Of a stretch of 64,000 nucleotides of DNA, positions 17,891 to 27,500 are shown piece by piece. Positions within the stretch are counted from its first letter, which is position 1, and each line of letters starts with the position of its first letter. The DNA comes from Rhodothermales bacterium (GTDB lineage: Bacteria; Bacteroidota; Rhodothermia; Rhodothermales; JAHQVL01), in the NCBI GenBank assembly GCA_041391505.1, contig JAWKNW010000007.1:62001-126000 (forward strand), read 5' to 3'. The translations under genes were made by a program, and so were the position numbers. Under the pieces are notes generated by a model, which was not told the DNA's origin, made no database searches, and worked only from the letters and a program-made list of their open reading frames with translations.

Positions 17891-19210
17891 ATGAATACGT
17901 CCAGTCCTCATCGCACACCGTCATCCGGCTCCGGCCTCTCCCGACGCGGCTTTTTCGGACTGCTCGCGCCGGCGGCGCTCGGGCTGTCCCGTACGGGCAA
18001 CGCGGGCATCGAGCCCTTGATGCCAGCCGCATCGGACGCCGCCGTGGACGACGAGGCCTACTGGGGACAGATCCAGCAGGCGTTTACAGTCGACCGATCC
18101 ATCGTGCATCTCAACAACGGCGGCGTGAACCCGTCGCCGGCCGTGGTGCAGGAAGCGCACCTGCGTCATCTGAGCTACGCCGAGCGCATGCCGTTTTATG
18201 TGCATCGGCGCATGACGATGCCTCAGCTCGAAGCCGTGCGCGCCCAGCTGGCGCGCGCCGTCGGGTGCGACGCCGAGGAGCTCGCGCTCACACGCAATAC
18301 TTCCGAAGGGATGGAGATCTGTCAGCTCGGCATTGATCTGCGCGCCGGCGACGAAGTCGTGACGACCGACCAGGACTATCCGCGCATGATCGCGACGTTC
18401 CGGCAACGCGTCGCGCGCCACGGCATCGTGTTGAAGCAGTTCGCGCTGCCGGTGCCGGCGGAGGATCCGGACGAGATCGTCGCCCGGTTCGAAGCCTGCA
18501 TCACGCCGCGGACGCGCCTCCTCATGCTGTGCCATATGATCGACCTGACCGGCCAGATCATGCCGGTGCGCGCGGTGACTGCGATGGCGCGCCGGCGTGG
18601 CATCCCGGTGCTCGTCGATGGCGCCCAGACGTTCGGTCATCTGGATTTCCGGATGGCGGATCTCGGCTGCGATTTTTATGCGACCAGCCTGCACAAAGGA
18701 TTGATGGGACCGCACGGCACCGGTTTCCTGTTCGTGCGGCGCGAGCGCATCCCATCCGTCTGGCCCCTGATGCCCGCCGAAGATGCCGGCGCGGGCGACA
18801 TCCGCAAGTTCGAGGACGTGGGCACCCGGTCGCTCGCCGGCTTCCTCGCCGGCGCAGAGGCGCTCGCCTTCAACCAGGCCATCGGCGCGGCGCGCAAGGA
18901 GGCGCGGCTCCGCTACCTCCGCGACCGCTGGGTGTACCGGCTGCTCGCGCACGATCGCGTGCGGCTGCACACGAGCCTGGATCCGGCGTTTTCGTGCGGG
19001 CTGACCACAGTTTCGGTGGATGGCATCGATCCGATCGCACTCCGCGATTACCTGTGGAACACCCACCGCGTCGTCGTCCGACCCATCCGGCATCCCGCCG
19101 TGTCGGGGATCCGTGTATCCCCCGGGCTGTACACGACGCTCGACGAGCTCGACCGGTTTGTCGAGATCATGGAATCGATTATCAAACACGACCTGCCGGG
19201 AAACGCCTGA
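17891..19210 (+). CDS. Tat-exported class V aminotransferase (isopenicillin N epimerase-like)
   Basis: A 439-residue PLP enzyme of aminotransferase class V fold. The N-terminus carries a twin-arginine signal (SRRGFF, residues 17-22, then LLAPAALG), implying folded export with cofactor, which is unusual for most of the fold but seen in this group. Family marks: HLNNGGVNPSP at the start, LTRNTSEGMEICQLG for cofactor phosphate binding, VDGAQTFGHLDF (Asp of the PLP ring) and Lys269 in SLHKGLMGPHGTGF, the Schiff-base lysine. Relatives include isopenicillin N epimerase-like proteins, cysteine desulfurases and kynureninase-type enzymes; substrate unknown. The next gene starts 36 bp downstream on the same strand. 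Confidence 0.9.
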   Translation: MNTSSPHRTPSSGSGLSRRGFFGLLAPAALGLSRTGNAGIEPLMPAASDAAVDDEAYWGQIQQAFTVDRSIVHLNNGGVNPSPAVVQEAHLRHLSYAERMPFYVHRRMTMPQLEAVRAQLARAVGCDAEELALTRNTSEGMEICQLGIDLRAGDEVVTTDQDYPRMIATFRQRVARHGIVLKQFALPVPAEDPDEIVARFEACITPRTRLLMLCHMIDLTGQIMPVRAVTAMARRRGIPVLVDGAQTFGHLDFRMADLGCDFYATSLHKGLMGPHGTGFLFVRRERIPSVWPLMPAEDAGAGDIRKFEDVGTRSLAGFLAGAEALAFNQAIGAARKEARLRYLRDRWVYRLLAHDRVRLHTSLDPAFSCGLTTVSVDGIDPIALRDYLWNTHRVVVRPIRHPAVSGIRVSPGLYTTLDELDRFVEIMESIIKHDLPGNA

Positions 19211-19246
19211 CCGGCGCCGGCCTCCTCACACGCATCCCACAACGCC

Positions 19247-19786
19247 ATGAAACCTTCCACATTCCTCATCGCCTTCCTGTGCTGCCTCGGGTGTCTCCGG
19301 GGGGCCGCGGCCCAGGCGCCGGACCTCGAATCCCGTCTGGAGACCATCATCGGCTATACACGTATCTCGGATGACCTCGCCTCATCGGGCCAGATCGCCT
19401 ACGACCAGATCCCGCTGCTCAAAGAGGCGGGCTTCGACGTCGTCGTCAACCTCGCGCCGGCCGCCGATTCGCGAAACGGGCTCGAGGGCTTTCTCGTGAC
19501 GGAACTCGGCCTCAGCTACGTGCAGATCCCGGTCTCGTGGGAAGCGCCGAGCCAGCGCGACCTCCAGTTTTTCTTCGATGTGATGAAGGCGAACAGCGAC
19601 CGCAAGGTCTTCGTGCACTGCTTCGCCAACATGCGGGCGTCGGCCTTCGTGTATCTCTACCGCACGCTCCACGACGGCATCTCGGAGGAACAGGCCAGGA
19701 AGGATCTCGCCCGCATCTGGGATCCCACCGAACTCAAGCAGTGGGCCGCCTTCATCGAGACCGCGCAACACGAACACGGCGAATAA
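19247..19786 (+). CDS. Exported phosphatase-like protein with CX4R loop
   Basis: A 179-residue protein with signal peptide (cleavage near AAAQA, residues 21-24). The rest resembles small dual-specificity phosphatase-like proteins: GYTRISDDLASSGQIAYDQIPLLKEAGFDVVVNL at the start and KVFVHCFANMRASAFVYLYR for the P-loop region. The expected CX5R loop is one residue short: Cys125 and Arg130 have only four residues between them. Enzymes of this sub-family are often annotated as protein tyrosine phosphatases, but activity should not be assumed. It follows the aminotransferase and is 14 bp ahead of the MORN-repeat gene, so these are probably co-transcribed. Confidence 0.75.
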   Translation: MKPSTFLIAFLCCLGCLRGAAAQAPDLESRLETIIGYTRISDDLASSGQIAYDQIPLLKEAGFDVVVNLAPAADSRNGLEGFLVTELGLSYVQIPVSWEAPSQRDLQFFFDVMKANSDRKVFVHCFANMRASAFVYLYRTLHDGISEEQARKDLARIWDPTELKQWAAFIETAQHEHGE

Positions 19787-19800
19787 ACGGGTACCCTGCC

Positions 19801-20448
19801 ATGCACCGATCGATCCTCTTCACGCTCTTGCTGCTGCTCCCGGCCGTGGCCGGCGCGCAATCCATCGCCTCCAGCGCCCTCGAAACGCGCGACGGCGTCT
19901 ATTACCTCCAGGGCGCCGAAACCCCGTTTTCCGGCGCCGTCGAAGACCCCGGCCAGTTGACGGGCCGGCTCGAAAACGGCCGACGCGTAGGCCGATGGAC
20001 GAGCTGGCACGACAACGGCGTCAAGGCGTGGGAGTACGACTACGAAGCCGGTGTCCTGACCCATCGCGCAATATGGCACGAAAACGGACAGCTGTATACG
20101 GAAGGCGACTTCGTAGCCGGCCAGCCGGCCGGGCTCCACAAACGTTGGGCGCCGGAGGGCCACGTCACGGAAGAACTCCACTACCGTGAGGGTAAACTCG
20201 ATGGCGAACGCATCGTCTACCATCCCGACGGCTACGTCCTGCTCCGCTCCGCCTACCGGGCCGGCCAGAAAGACGGCACGACAATCTGGTATTACCCGGA
20301 CGGGAATCCCCGCTGGGAGACGCAGTATACCGCCGACCTACGGTCGGGCACCTGGACCCAGCGCGACCCGGACGGTGAGGTGTTCATGGAGAGCACCTGG
20401 GAGGATGGGGCGCTCGTCGGCCGGCACAGCCCCCACGCGGAGCACTGA
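19801..20448 (+). CDS. MORN-repeat variant exported protein
   Basis: A 215-residue protein with a signal peptide (residues 1-20, ending AGAQ). The remainder is a run of toxin_YwqK/MORN-variant repeats of about 22-24 residues with the pattern G-x-x-x-W-x-x-W-x-x-N-G-x-x-x-x-E: for example GRWTSWHDNGVKAWEYDYEAG, HENGQLYTEGDF, YHPDGYVLL, WYYPDGNPRWETQY. Each forms a beta-hairpin, giving an elongated sheet. No catalytic residues. Members are periplasmic or surface proteins whose roles are mostly unknown. It lies 14 bp after the phosphatase-like gene and is convergent with uvrA. Confidence 0.85.
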   Translation: MHRSILFTLLLLLPAVAGAQSIASSALETRDGVYYLQGAETPFSGAVEDPGQLTGRLENGRRVGRWTSWHDNGVKAWEYDYEAGVLTHRAIWHENGQLYTEGDFVAGQPAGLHKRWAPEGHVTEELHYREGKLDGERIVYHPDGYVLLRSAYRAGQKDGTTIWYYPDGNPRWETQYTADLRSGTWTQRDPDGEVFMESTWEDGALVGRHSPHAEH

Positions 20449-20523
20449 GCAGGAAAAGGTCGACGCGATAGGTACAGGATCATCGTCGCGGCATAACATC
20501 CCCGATCGTCGAACCTTACTCTA

Positions 20524-23409
20524 CTACCCGATCAGCGGCTTCAGAAACGTCCCTGTCACGCTTTTGGGATTGTTCGCGATCGCCTCGGGGGTGCCTTCGG
20601 CGGCAACGAAACCGCCGCGGATGCCGCCTTCGGGACCGAGTTCGATGAGCCAGTCCGCGCTCTTGATCACGTCCAGGTTGTGTTCGATGATCACCACCGA
20701 ATGCCCTTGCTCGACGAGCGCCTGAAAGGCCCCGAGGAGTTTGCGGATGTCGTCGAAGTGGAGCCCCGTCGTGGGCTCGTCGAAGAGATAGAGGGTCCGC
20801 TCATTCGACGTGCGCCCGAGGTGGGCGCCGAGCTTGATGCGTTGGGCTTCGCCGCCGGACAGCGTGTTCGCCGGCTGCCCGAGCGTCAGGTAGCCGAGGC
20901 CGATCCGCTGTAGCACGGACAGCTTGTCGACCAGCGCGCCGTGGCCGGCGAAAAAATCCACCGCCTCGTCGATCGTCATGTCGAGGATATCCGCGACGCT
21001 TTTCCCCTTGAACGTGATCTCCAGGGTGTCCTGCTTGTACCGCTTCCCCTTGCACGCCTCGCATTCCAGATACAGGTCGGCCAGAAACTGCATCTCGATT
21101 TTCACGATGCCCTCGCCCTGGCACGTCTCGCAACGACCGCCCGGCACGTTGAACGAAAAATAGCCGGGGCGCAGACCGCGGATGCGGGCCTGGGTGGTGG
21201 AGGCCAGCAAATCGCGGATGGCGTCGAAGGCCTTGACGTAGGTGACGGGGTTCGACCGGGGTGACCGGCCGATCGGGCTCTGGTCGACCATCTCGACGAG
21301 CTTCACCAGATGGTGTCCCTCGATCGTGTCGTGTTTGCCGATACCCGACTCGCCGTCGTGCAGGCCCTTGATGCGCCGCAGCCCCTGGTACAGCGTGTCG
21401 TGCACCAGCGTCGATTTGCCCGAACCGCTCACGCCGGTCACGCAGGTGATCACCCCCATCGGGAACGTGACATCGATCCGCTTCAGGTTGTGCTGCCGCG
21501 CGTTGCGCACCACCATCACGTCTTCGGGGTCGACCGGCCGGCGCGCCGCCGGCAGATCGATCTGCTTCCGCCCGCTCAGATAGGCGCCGGTCAACGACCG
21601 TTCATCGACCAGGATCTCCGCATTGGTGCCCTGGAACATGACGTCGCCGCCCAGCTTGCCGGAGCCCGGACCCAGATCGACGATCTGGTCGGCCCGGCGC
21701 ATCATCTCGGCCTCGTGCTCGACGACGATCACCGTATTGCCGATGTCGCGCAGGTGCTCCAGGATCTTGATCAGCCGGTCGGTGTCCCGGGGATGCAGCC
21801 CGATCGACGGCTCATCCAGCACGTAGAGCGAACCGACCAGCGACGACCCCAGCGACGTCGCGAGGTTGATGCGCTGGCTCTCGCCGCCGGAAAGTGTCTG
21901 CGACAGGCGGTCGAGCGTGAGGTAGTCAAGCCCGACTTCCACCAGATACTGGAGCCGTTTCCGGATTTCCTCCAGCAGCCGGCCGGCGACCTGCTCCTCG
22001 TAGGCGGTGAGCTTCAGGCCATCGAAAAAGGTTTGCGCATCCCGCGTCGTGAGCTCGCAGATCTCGCCGATGTGGTGACCGTGGAGCTTGACGTAGAGCG
22101 CTTCCTTCCGCAGGCGGTACCCGTTGCATTCCGGGCAACGCATGTAGCCCCGGTAGCGGGCGTGAAAGATGCGGTAGTGCATCTTGTACGCGTTCTTTTC
22201 CAGGAAGCGGAAGAAGCCGTTGATGCCGGCGTAGCTCCCTTTCCCCTCCCAGATGAGCCGCTTGACGTCCGGCGACAGGAGTGTATAGGGCATGTCCAGA
22301 TCGATCCGCTCGTCGGCGGCCATCTTGACGAGATCCTTGAAATAGGAACTCCACTTCGCCGTGCGGAACGGCGCCACAACCTGCTGCCGGATCGAAAGCT
22401 CCGGGTTGGGGATGATCAGATCCTCGTCCAGCCCCTGCACCCGGCTGAAGCCCTGGCACTTCTTGCAGGCGCCCACCGGGTTGTTGAACGAAAAGAGATG
22501 GGGCGTCGGCTCCTCGAACTGGATCCCGTCGCGGTCGAACGTCTCGCTGAACGTCATCGCCTCGCCTTTCGGGACCTTGACGACGCAGCGACCGCCCCCC
22601 TCGCGAAAGCATTGCTCGATGGAATCCGCCATGCGGGACAGCGTCGCCTCGTCGCCTTTTTTGACCGCCAGGCGATCGACAAGCACCAGGAGCCGTTCGC
22701 GCGCGATGCGGATGCTGTCCGGGTCGGTCTCGTTGAGATCGATCAGTACCTCTTCCTCGCCGGCCTGCGCTTTTTTCTCCGTCGGCAAGGCCACGACGCG
22801 GGAAAAGCCGCGCTGTTTGAGGACTTCCAGTTCCTTCTTGACCGACACGCCCTTGTGTTCGGGCAGCGGGAAGCAGATGTAAAACCGGGTCTTGTCCTCC
22901 AGCGTCCTGTCGAGGGTATCGGCAGCGGATCGCGGGGAATCCTTCGTTACTTCGGCGCCGCTGATCGGCGAAAAGGTTTTGCCGATGCGCGCGAAAAGCA
23001 GCCGGAGATGGTCGTAGATCTCGGTCTGCGTCGCCACGGTCGAGCGCGGGTTGCGGGTCGTCGTTTTTTGCTCGATCGCAATCGCCGGCGCCAGCCCCGT
23101 GATGAGGTCGACGTCCGGCTTGTCCATGCGCTCCAGAAACTGGCGGGCATAGGCGCTCAGGCTCTCGACATAACGCCGCTGCCCTTCCGCGTAGATCGTG
23201 TCGAAGGCGAGCGACGACTTCCCCGAGCCGGACGGACCAGTGAAAACGATGAGCTTGCCGCGCGGGAGCTCGATGTCGATGTTCTTCAGGTTGTGTTGGC
23301 GGGCGCCCCGGATGACGATGCTCCGGCGGGACCGCTCACGATCCTCTGTGGAGGCCTGCGTGGCGGCCGGCGCTTCGGGAAATGGGATGAGTACGGGCGC
23401 TTCGGACAT
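20524..23409 (-). CDS. uvrA: Excinuclease ABC subunit A
   Basis: A 961-residue UvrA, slightly longer than the E. coli protein (940). It recognises bulky DNA lesions and loads UvrB in nucleotide excision repair. Both ABC halves are complete: Walker A GPSGSGKS (58-65) and GVSGSGKST (about 659-667), signature LSGGE in TLSGGESQRINLA and TLSGGEAQRIKLG, and Walker B VLDEPSIGLH and LFDEPTTGLH. Zinc modules are seen as CKKC...CPEC and CETC...CEAC. The start is the ATG at 23409; the first about 28 residues (rich in Pro, Ala) precede the usual beginning IVIRGARQHNLKNI. The gene is convergent with the MORN-repeat gene, 75 bp apart. Confidence 0.98.
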   Translation of the reverse strand: MSEAPVLIPFPEAPAATQASTEDRERSRRSIVIRGARQHNLKNIDIELPRGKLIVFTGPSGSGKSSLAFDTIYAEGQRRYVESLSAYARQFLERMDKPDVDLITGLAPAIAIEQKTTTRNPRSTVATQTEIYDHLRLLFARIGKTFSPISGAEVTKDSPRSAADTLDRTLEDKTRFYICFPLPEHKGVSVKKELEVLKQRGFSRVVALPTEKKAQAGEEEVLIDLNETDPDSIRIARERLLVLVDRLAVKKGDEATLSRMADSIEQCFREGGGRCVVKVPKGEAMTFSETFDRDGIQFEEPTPHLFSFNNPVGACKKCQGFSRVQGLDEDLIIPNPELSIRQQVVAPFRTAKWSSYFKDLVKMAADERIDLDMPYTLLSPDVKRLIWEGKGSYAGINGFFRFLEKNAYKMHYRIFHARYRGYMRCPECNGYRLRKEALYVKLHGHHIGEICELTTRDAQTFFDGLKLTAYEEQVAGRLLEEIRKRLQYLVEVGLDYLTLDRLSQTLSGGESQRINLATSLGSSLVGSLYVLDEPSIGLHPRDTDRLIKILEHLRDIGNTVIVVEHEAEMMRRADQIVDLGPGSGKLGGDVMFQGTNAEILVDERSLTGAYLSGRKQIDLPAARRPVDPEDVMVVRNARQHNLKRIDVTFPMGVITCVTGVSGSGKSTLVHDTLYQGLRRIKGLHDGESGIGKHDTIEGHHLVKLVEMVDQSPIGRSPRSNPVTYVKAFDAIRDLLASTTQARIRGLRPGYFSFNVPGGRCETCQGEGIVKIEMQFLADLYLECEACKGKRYKQDTLEITFKGKSVADILDMTIDEAVDFFAGHGALVDKLSVLQRIGLGYLTLGQPANTLSGGEAQRIKLGAHLGRTSNERTLYLFDEPTTGLHFDDIRKLLGAFQALVEQGHSVVIIEHNLDVIKSADWLIELGPEGGIRGGFVAAEGTPEAIANNPKSVTGTFLKPLIG

Positions 23410-23910
23410 GCGAGGTATGCTTCGACGGGTTGACCTGCCTTGTATTCACGGAGCGGCAATAAGATGCGAGCCGGCGGGTATTTCGCCGGTTCGCATTCGT
23501 CTGGATACCACATATGTGCAAAATATGATTCGTCGACCCGATAAATTCTGCCTCGTAGCGGTGTGCCGGGGGGTGACGAGGCACTGCGAGACCGACCGTC
23601 GCGTGAAGGAATCGCCTGGGCCACGTCAAGAGAGGCCGCGCCGGCGCGTTCCGACGGGCACGCTTGTGTATCAAACGGCGTTCGACTGGACGTGCCGGCG
23701 CCGAACGTTCTTGGGACGTGGTGCACCGGAACACTGTTCGAAACAAGCCTGCACACGCTCGGCATCGCCAGTTGAGGCGTGGCAGGGAACGCTCCACATC
23801 GCTTGAAGGGCTTTTGCCGTCAGCACGGTGAGCGTGGCCGGCATTTTTTCTCAGACGCGGCCCGCTGTTTTTCGCGTATCCTCTTCACTCTCAACACGCG
23901 CTGCCTGTCT
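23410..23910. other. Intergenic region between uvrA and the DUF3565 gene
   Basis: About 500 bp with divergent genes on either side, so promoters for both should lie here. Besides the inverted repeat at 23464-23496 and a GAACACTGTTC palindrome at 23729-23739, I see no gene. Short open frames on both strands overlap these and lack codon or start signals. Confidence 0.6.
23464..23496. promoter_or_regulatory. Inverted repeat in the uvrA leader
   Basis: A 13-bp stem (23464-23476 with 23484-23496, one G-U pair) and 7-nt loop, 55-87 bp before the uvrA start. Neither side has a T-run, so it is not a typical intrinsic terminator; it could be an operator or an mRNA hairpin. Confidence 0.5.
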
Positions 23911-24375
23911 ATGAAGCGTACGATCACCGGCTACCACCGCGATGACGAAGGCGACTGGGTTGCCGAACTCGATTGCGGTCACGGACAGCATGTGCGGCAC
24001 AAGCCGCCGTTCTTCGAGCGCCCCTGGGCCGTCACGGAAGAAGGACGGGCCTCGATGAGGGGATCGGCGCTCGAATGCCCCCTCTGCGACCGGCTCGAAA
24101 TGCCCGACCAGTACGTCCTCCACCAGCGGTCGCCCCTGTTCGATCAGGATTCCATCCCGCCGGCCCTGCTCAAGACCCACCAGCTCAAACCCGGGGTCTG
24201 GGCCCGTATCCACGTCATGGAAGGCGCCATCAAATTCTGTTTTGAAGGAGACGACGCGCCGGCCATCCTGCTCGACCCCGACCACCCCGGCGTCGTGGCC
24301 CCCGAGATGCCCCACCATGTCGAGGTCGTGGGCGACGTTCACTTCTATCTCGCCATCTACACGAGCGGCGCCTGA
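23911..24375 (+). CDS. DUF3565-DUF1971 fusion protein (TehB N-terminal-like)
   Basis: A 154-residue cytoplasmic protein starting at MKRTITGYHRDD. Residues 1-70 match DUF3565: GDWVAELDCGHGQHVRHKPPFFERPWAVTEEGR with a Cys/His set (CGHGQH, then ALECPLCDRLE) that may bind a metal. Residues about 72-152 match DUF1971 (the small beta-barrel linked to the N-terminus of tellurite-resistance protein TehB): VLHQRSPLFDQDSIPPALLKTHQLKPGVWARI, GAIKFCF and VVAPEMPHHVEVVGDVHFYLAIY. The two domains are usually encoded separately or joined in this way in marine and soil bacteria. Function unknown, possibly redox- or metalloid-related. The start chosen lies at the first conserved residue. Confidence 0.85.
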   Translation: MKRTITGYHRDDEGDWVAELDCGHGQHVRHKPPFFERPWAVTEEGRASMRGSALECPLCDRLEMPDQYVLHQRSPLFDQDSIPPALLKTHQLKPGVWARIHVMEGAIKFCFEGDDAPAILLDPDHPGVVAPEMPHHVEVVGDVHFYLAIYTSGA

Positions 24376-24556
24376 TCCCTTAACAAAAACTTCTTTTTAT
24401 ACCATAAGCATTTGGCAATTCAGCCCCGCGACGTGTAGTTTAAGCCCGTGCTTCACTACGAGTGGGAGGGCCCCCGCGCCTTCCCGACGATGCCGCCCCC
24501 CTGCCGGCATGCGTCGAGAATCGAGGACCTTACACATCCAAACCGCCCTCCGTTGT

Positions 24557-27500
24557 ATGGCTACCACCACATCGTTGCATCGCTACGCCCTTTCGGCATG
24601 TCTGCTCCTCGGCGTACTCGTCCTTCCGGCTCGCGGCCAGGAGGCCGTAGTCGCGGCCAAAATGGATCCCGGCGCGCGCGCACTGATGGTTTTACCCGGC
24701 GCGGGCAAGCAGTACGATAAGCGGTTGCTATCCGAGTTGCCCTATGCCGTGCGCGTGGACGAAGCCGGCGTTCTGGTGGCCGACCTCTTTGTCGAGTTCG
24801 TCGGATCCGTGCCCGTCGCGCAACTCGAAGCGATGCAGATCGAACCCCAGGCGGTGGTCGGCACCATCGCGGCCGTGCGCGCCCCGGTCGAGGCCATCGA
24901 AGCCCTCGCCATGCTGGACCAGGTCGCCTTCGTGGAAGCGAGCGGCCGCAGCTATGTGATGGGGCCCGGTCATGGGGCTGACATCCGGGCTCGCGAGGTG
25001 CTGACCCGGACGGGCCTCGAGGGGCAGGGTGTGGTGCTTGGCATCGTGGATACGGGTATCGATTTTACCCATCCTGATCTTCGGGACTCCACCGGCACCC
25101 GGATTCGGTACCTCTGGGACATGTCCGACCTGGATCACGCCCACGCGCCGACCGGGGTCGATCCCTCGTTTACCTGGGGACGCGAATACACGGCCGAAGA
25201 GATCGACACCGCGCCGCAAACCGTCGTGCAGATCGACGGGGATGGAGGCTTCGGGCACGGCACCCACGTCGCCGGCGTGGCCGCGGGGTCCGGCGCCCTT
25301 CGCGACGACCGCCGCGGCGTTGCGCCCGGCACCGACCTGATCGTCGTGAAAGCCCTGCGCAACTTCGACAGCAGCGGCGATTTTTCGGACGCGGATATCG
25401 TCGCCGCGTGCGACTACATCTTCAAGCGGGCCGCAGCCCTCGATCGCCCGGCCGTCATCAACCTCAGCCTCGGCCACTACAGCGGCCCGCTCGACGGGAC
25501 CTCGCTCTACGAACGGACACTCACCGCGCTGGTGGGCCCGGGCCGCCTGATCGTCGCCGCCGGCGGCAACGGTGCCGCGCACCCGATGCACACGGGCGCC
25601 GCCCTGGAGCCGGACCGCGAATACGTTGCATTTTTCGACGCCGAAAGCAGCACGCAGGCTTCCGTCAATATCTGGTACGAGACCGGAGCCATCGAATGGG
25701 TGAGTGTCGGCGCCTACCAGCGCGTGAACGGTGAACTCCTGTTTCTCGGCGAGGCCGACCCCGTCTTCGCCGGCCAGTCGCGCGGCCTCGGCCTGCCCAT
25801 CCCCCTCTCGTTCGACGGCGCCGTGCGCGGGCATCTCACCGTCGATGCCCTCACCACCCAGGACCAGCGCAACGGCGACGGCGTCATCCGGATTGCCCTG
25901 TCCGACGGGGGGGCCGGTCAGGTCGACCTGAAGCAGGTGGTGTGGACGGTCCGATTGCGCGGCGGCGGCTCGGGCGAAAGCGACCTCTGGGTTCAGAAGG
26001 GCAGCTTCCTCCAGGATCCGCCGGCGGATGCCGGTTTTGTCTCCCTCCCCGGGGACAGCCGCCGCACCGTTGCCTCCCCGGCCACGGCGCGCGGCCTGAT
26101 CGCTGTCGGCTCTCATGTCGACCAGACCGCCCTGACCAACATCTTCGGCCAGGAGCAAATCGTACGCAACCCCGGTCCCCAGCCCGGAGACCCGGACGTC
26201 ACGCCCGATGTCGGCGGACTCTCCTACTTTAGCGGCGTCGGCCCGACACGCGACGGCCGAAACGGCATCGCCCTCACGGCGCCGGGAGAAATCGTGGCTT
26301 CCCTGCTCTCGTCGCATCTCACCCCGGGCGTGGGATTCGATTCCGAATGGGTGCTGGAAGGAGGCTACTACTATGGGCTGATGGGCACGAGCATCGCGGC
26401 CGCTCACGTGAGTGGCGTCCTCGCCTTGATGCTCGAAGCCAATCCGCAGCTCGATGCCGGCATGGCGCTTCGGATTCTGGAAGAAACGTCGCGCGCCGAT
26501 CTGCAGACGGGACCGACGCCCAACCCGGCGTTTGGCGCCGGCAAGCTCGACGCCGACGCCGCCGTCGAACGGGCTCAAGAGCTTGCCGCGGGCTCAGCGG
26601 TCGCGGCGATCGACATCACCGAAATCGATCTGGGAATTCCCCAGAACTGGGTGGCCCTGCAGCCGATGACCATCGAGAACCAGGGCACGACCGATTTGCA
26701 GTTCCGTATTTCCGGCGCGGACCCGGTTCAGGAAACGCCGTCGAAACAGGCGTCGCTTTCTGCTTTTGCGACACCCGACGTCTCGAACCGCGAGACGCCG
26801 GCTTTCGAGGGATCCTCCGCGGGCAAAATGGCCGGCCCGGCCGCTACGGCCGTCGAGGCGTCGGATAACGTCGAAACAGCTTCCTTCGACGCATCCACCT
26901 CGAACGCCATCGTGTACGACGATGGCAATCATCGGGCGGATCGATTCTGGGGATTCGGGAATGGTACGACCGATCTGTTCTGGGGCAATCTGTTTCGCCT
27001 CAACGACGCGGGCTTTTCGCTCGAGCGGATCCACTTCTTCATGCGGACCGAGGCCGTGGAATCCAACACGGTGTGGGTCGCGGTCTACAACCGCTCCACG
27101 CAACAACGTGTGCTGGCCGAGTTCGTCAACCTCGATCTGGCTCCGGATGGCGCCTGGTTCGAAGTCCTGCTCGAACAACCCATCGCATTCGAGAAGAACC
27201 ACAGCTTCTTCATCGAGCTCGCGGCATCGGGCGCGATCCATTTCCCGGCCGGCGTAGATGCCCGGGCTATCACGCAGGGCACCAGCAACTATGCGGCGAA
27301 AGGCCAGATTTACAAAAACCTGGTCAACGAGACGAGCAGCGGGCTCGAACACGGCGCCTTCCTGATTCGCGCGTTGGGGACGTCGAGCCAGGAAGTCAAC
27401 CTGCCCCCGACGGCAAGCGCGGTGGTGTCCGCGCTCGAAGCCAGCGAGTTGGAAGTGATCACCTTCGATGCCTCGCACTCGGTAGATCCGGAAGGCGCCC

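Noticed and set aside
21310..23433. 707-codon plus-strand frame opposite uvrA
   Set aside because: Shadow of uvrA; no domain recognised.
23729..23739. Classical LexA SOS box before uvrA
   Set aside because: The palindrome is GAAC-N3-GTTC, one base short of the known GAAC-N4-GTTC form, and is about 320 bp from the start.
23286..23797. Minus-strand frames upstream of uvrA
   Set aside because: They overlap the uvrA start in another frame and show only low-complexity Arg/Pro/Ser-rich sequence.
24728..26578. 616-codon minus-strand frame opposite the subtilase
   Set aside because: Antisense shadow; the S8 catalytic motifs are on the plus strand.
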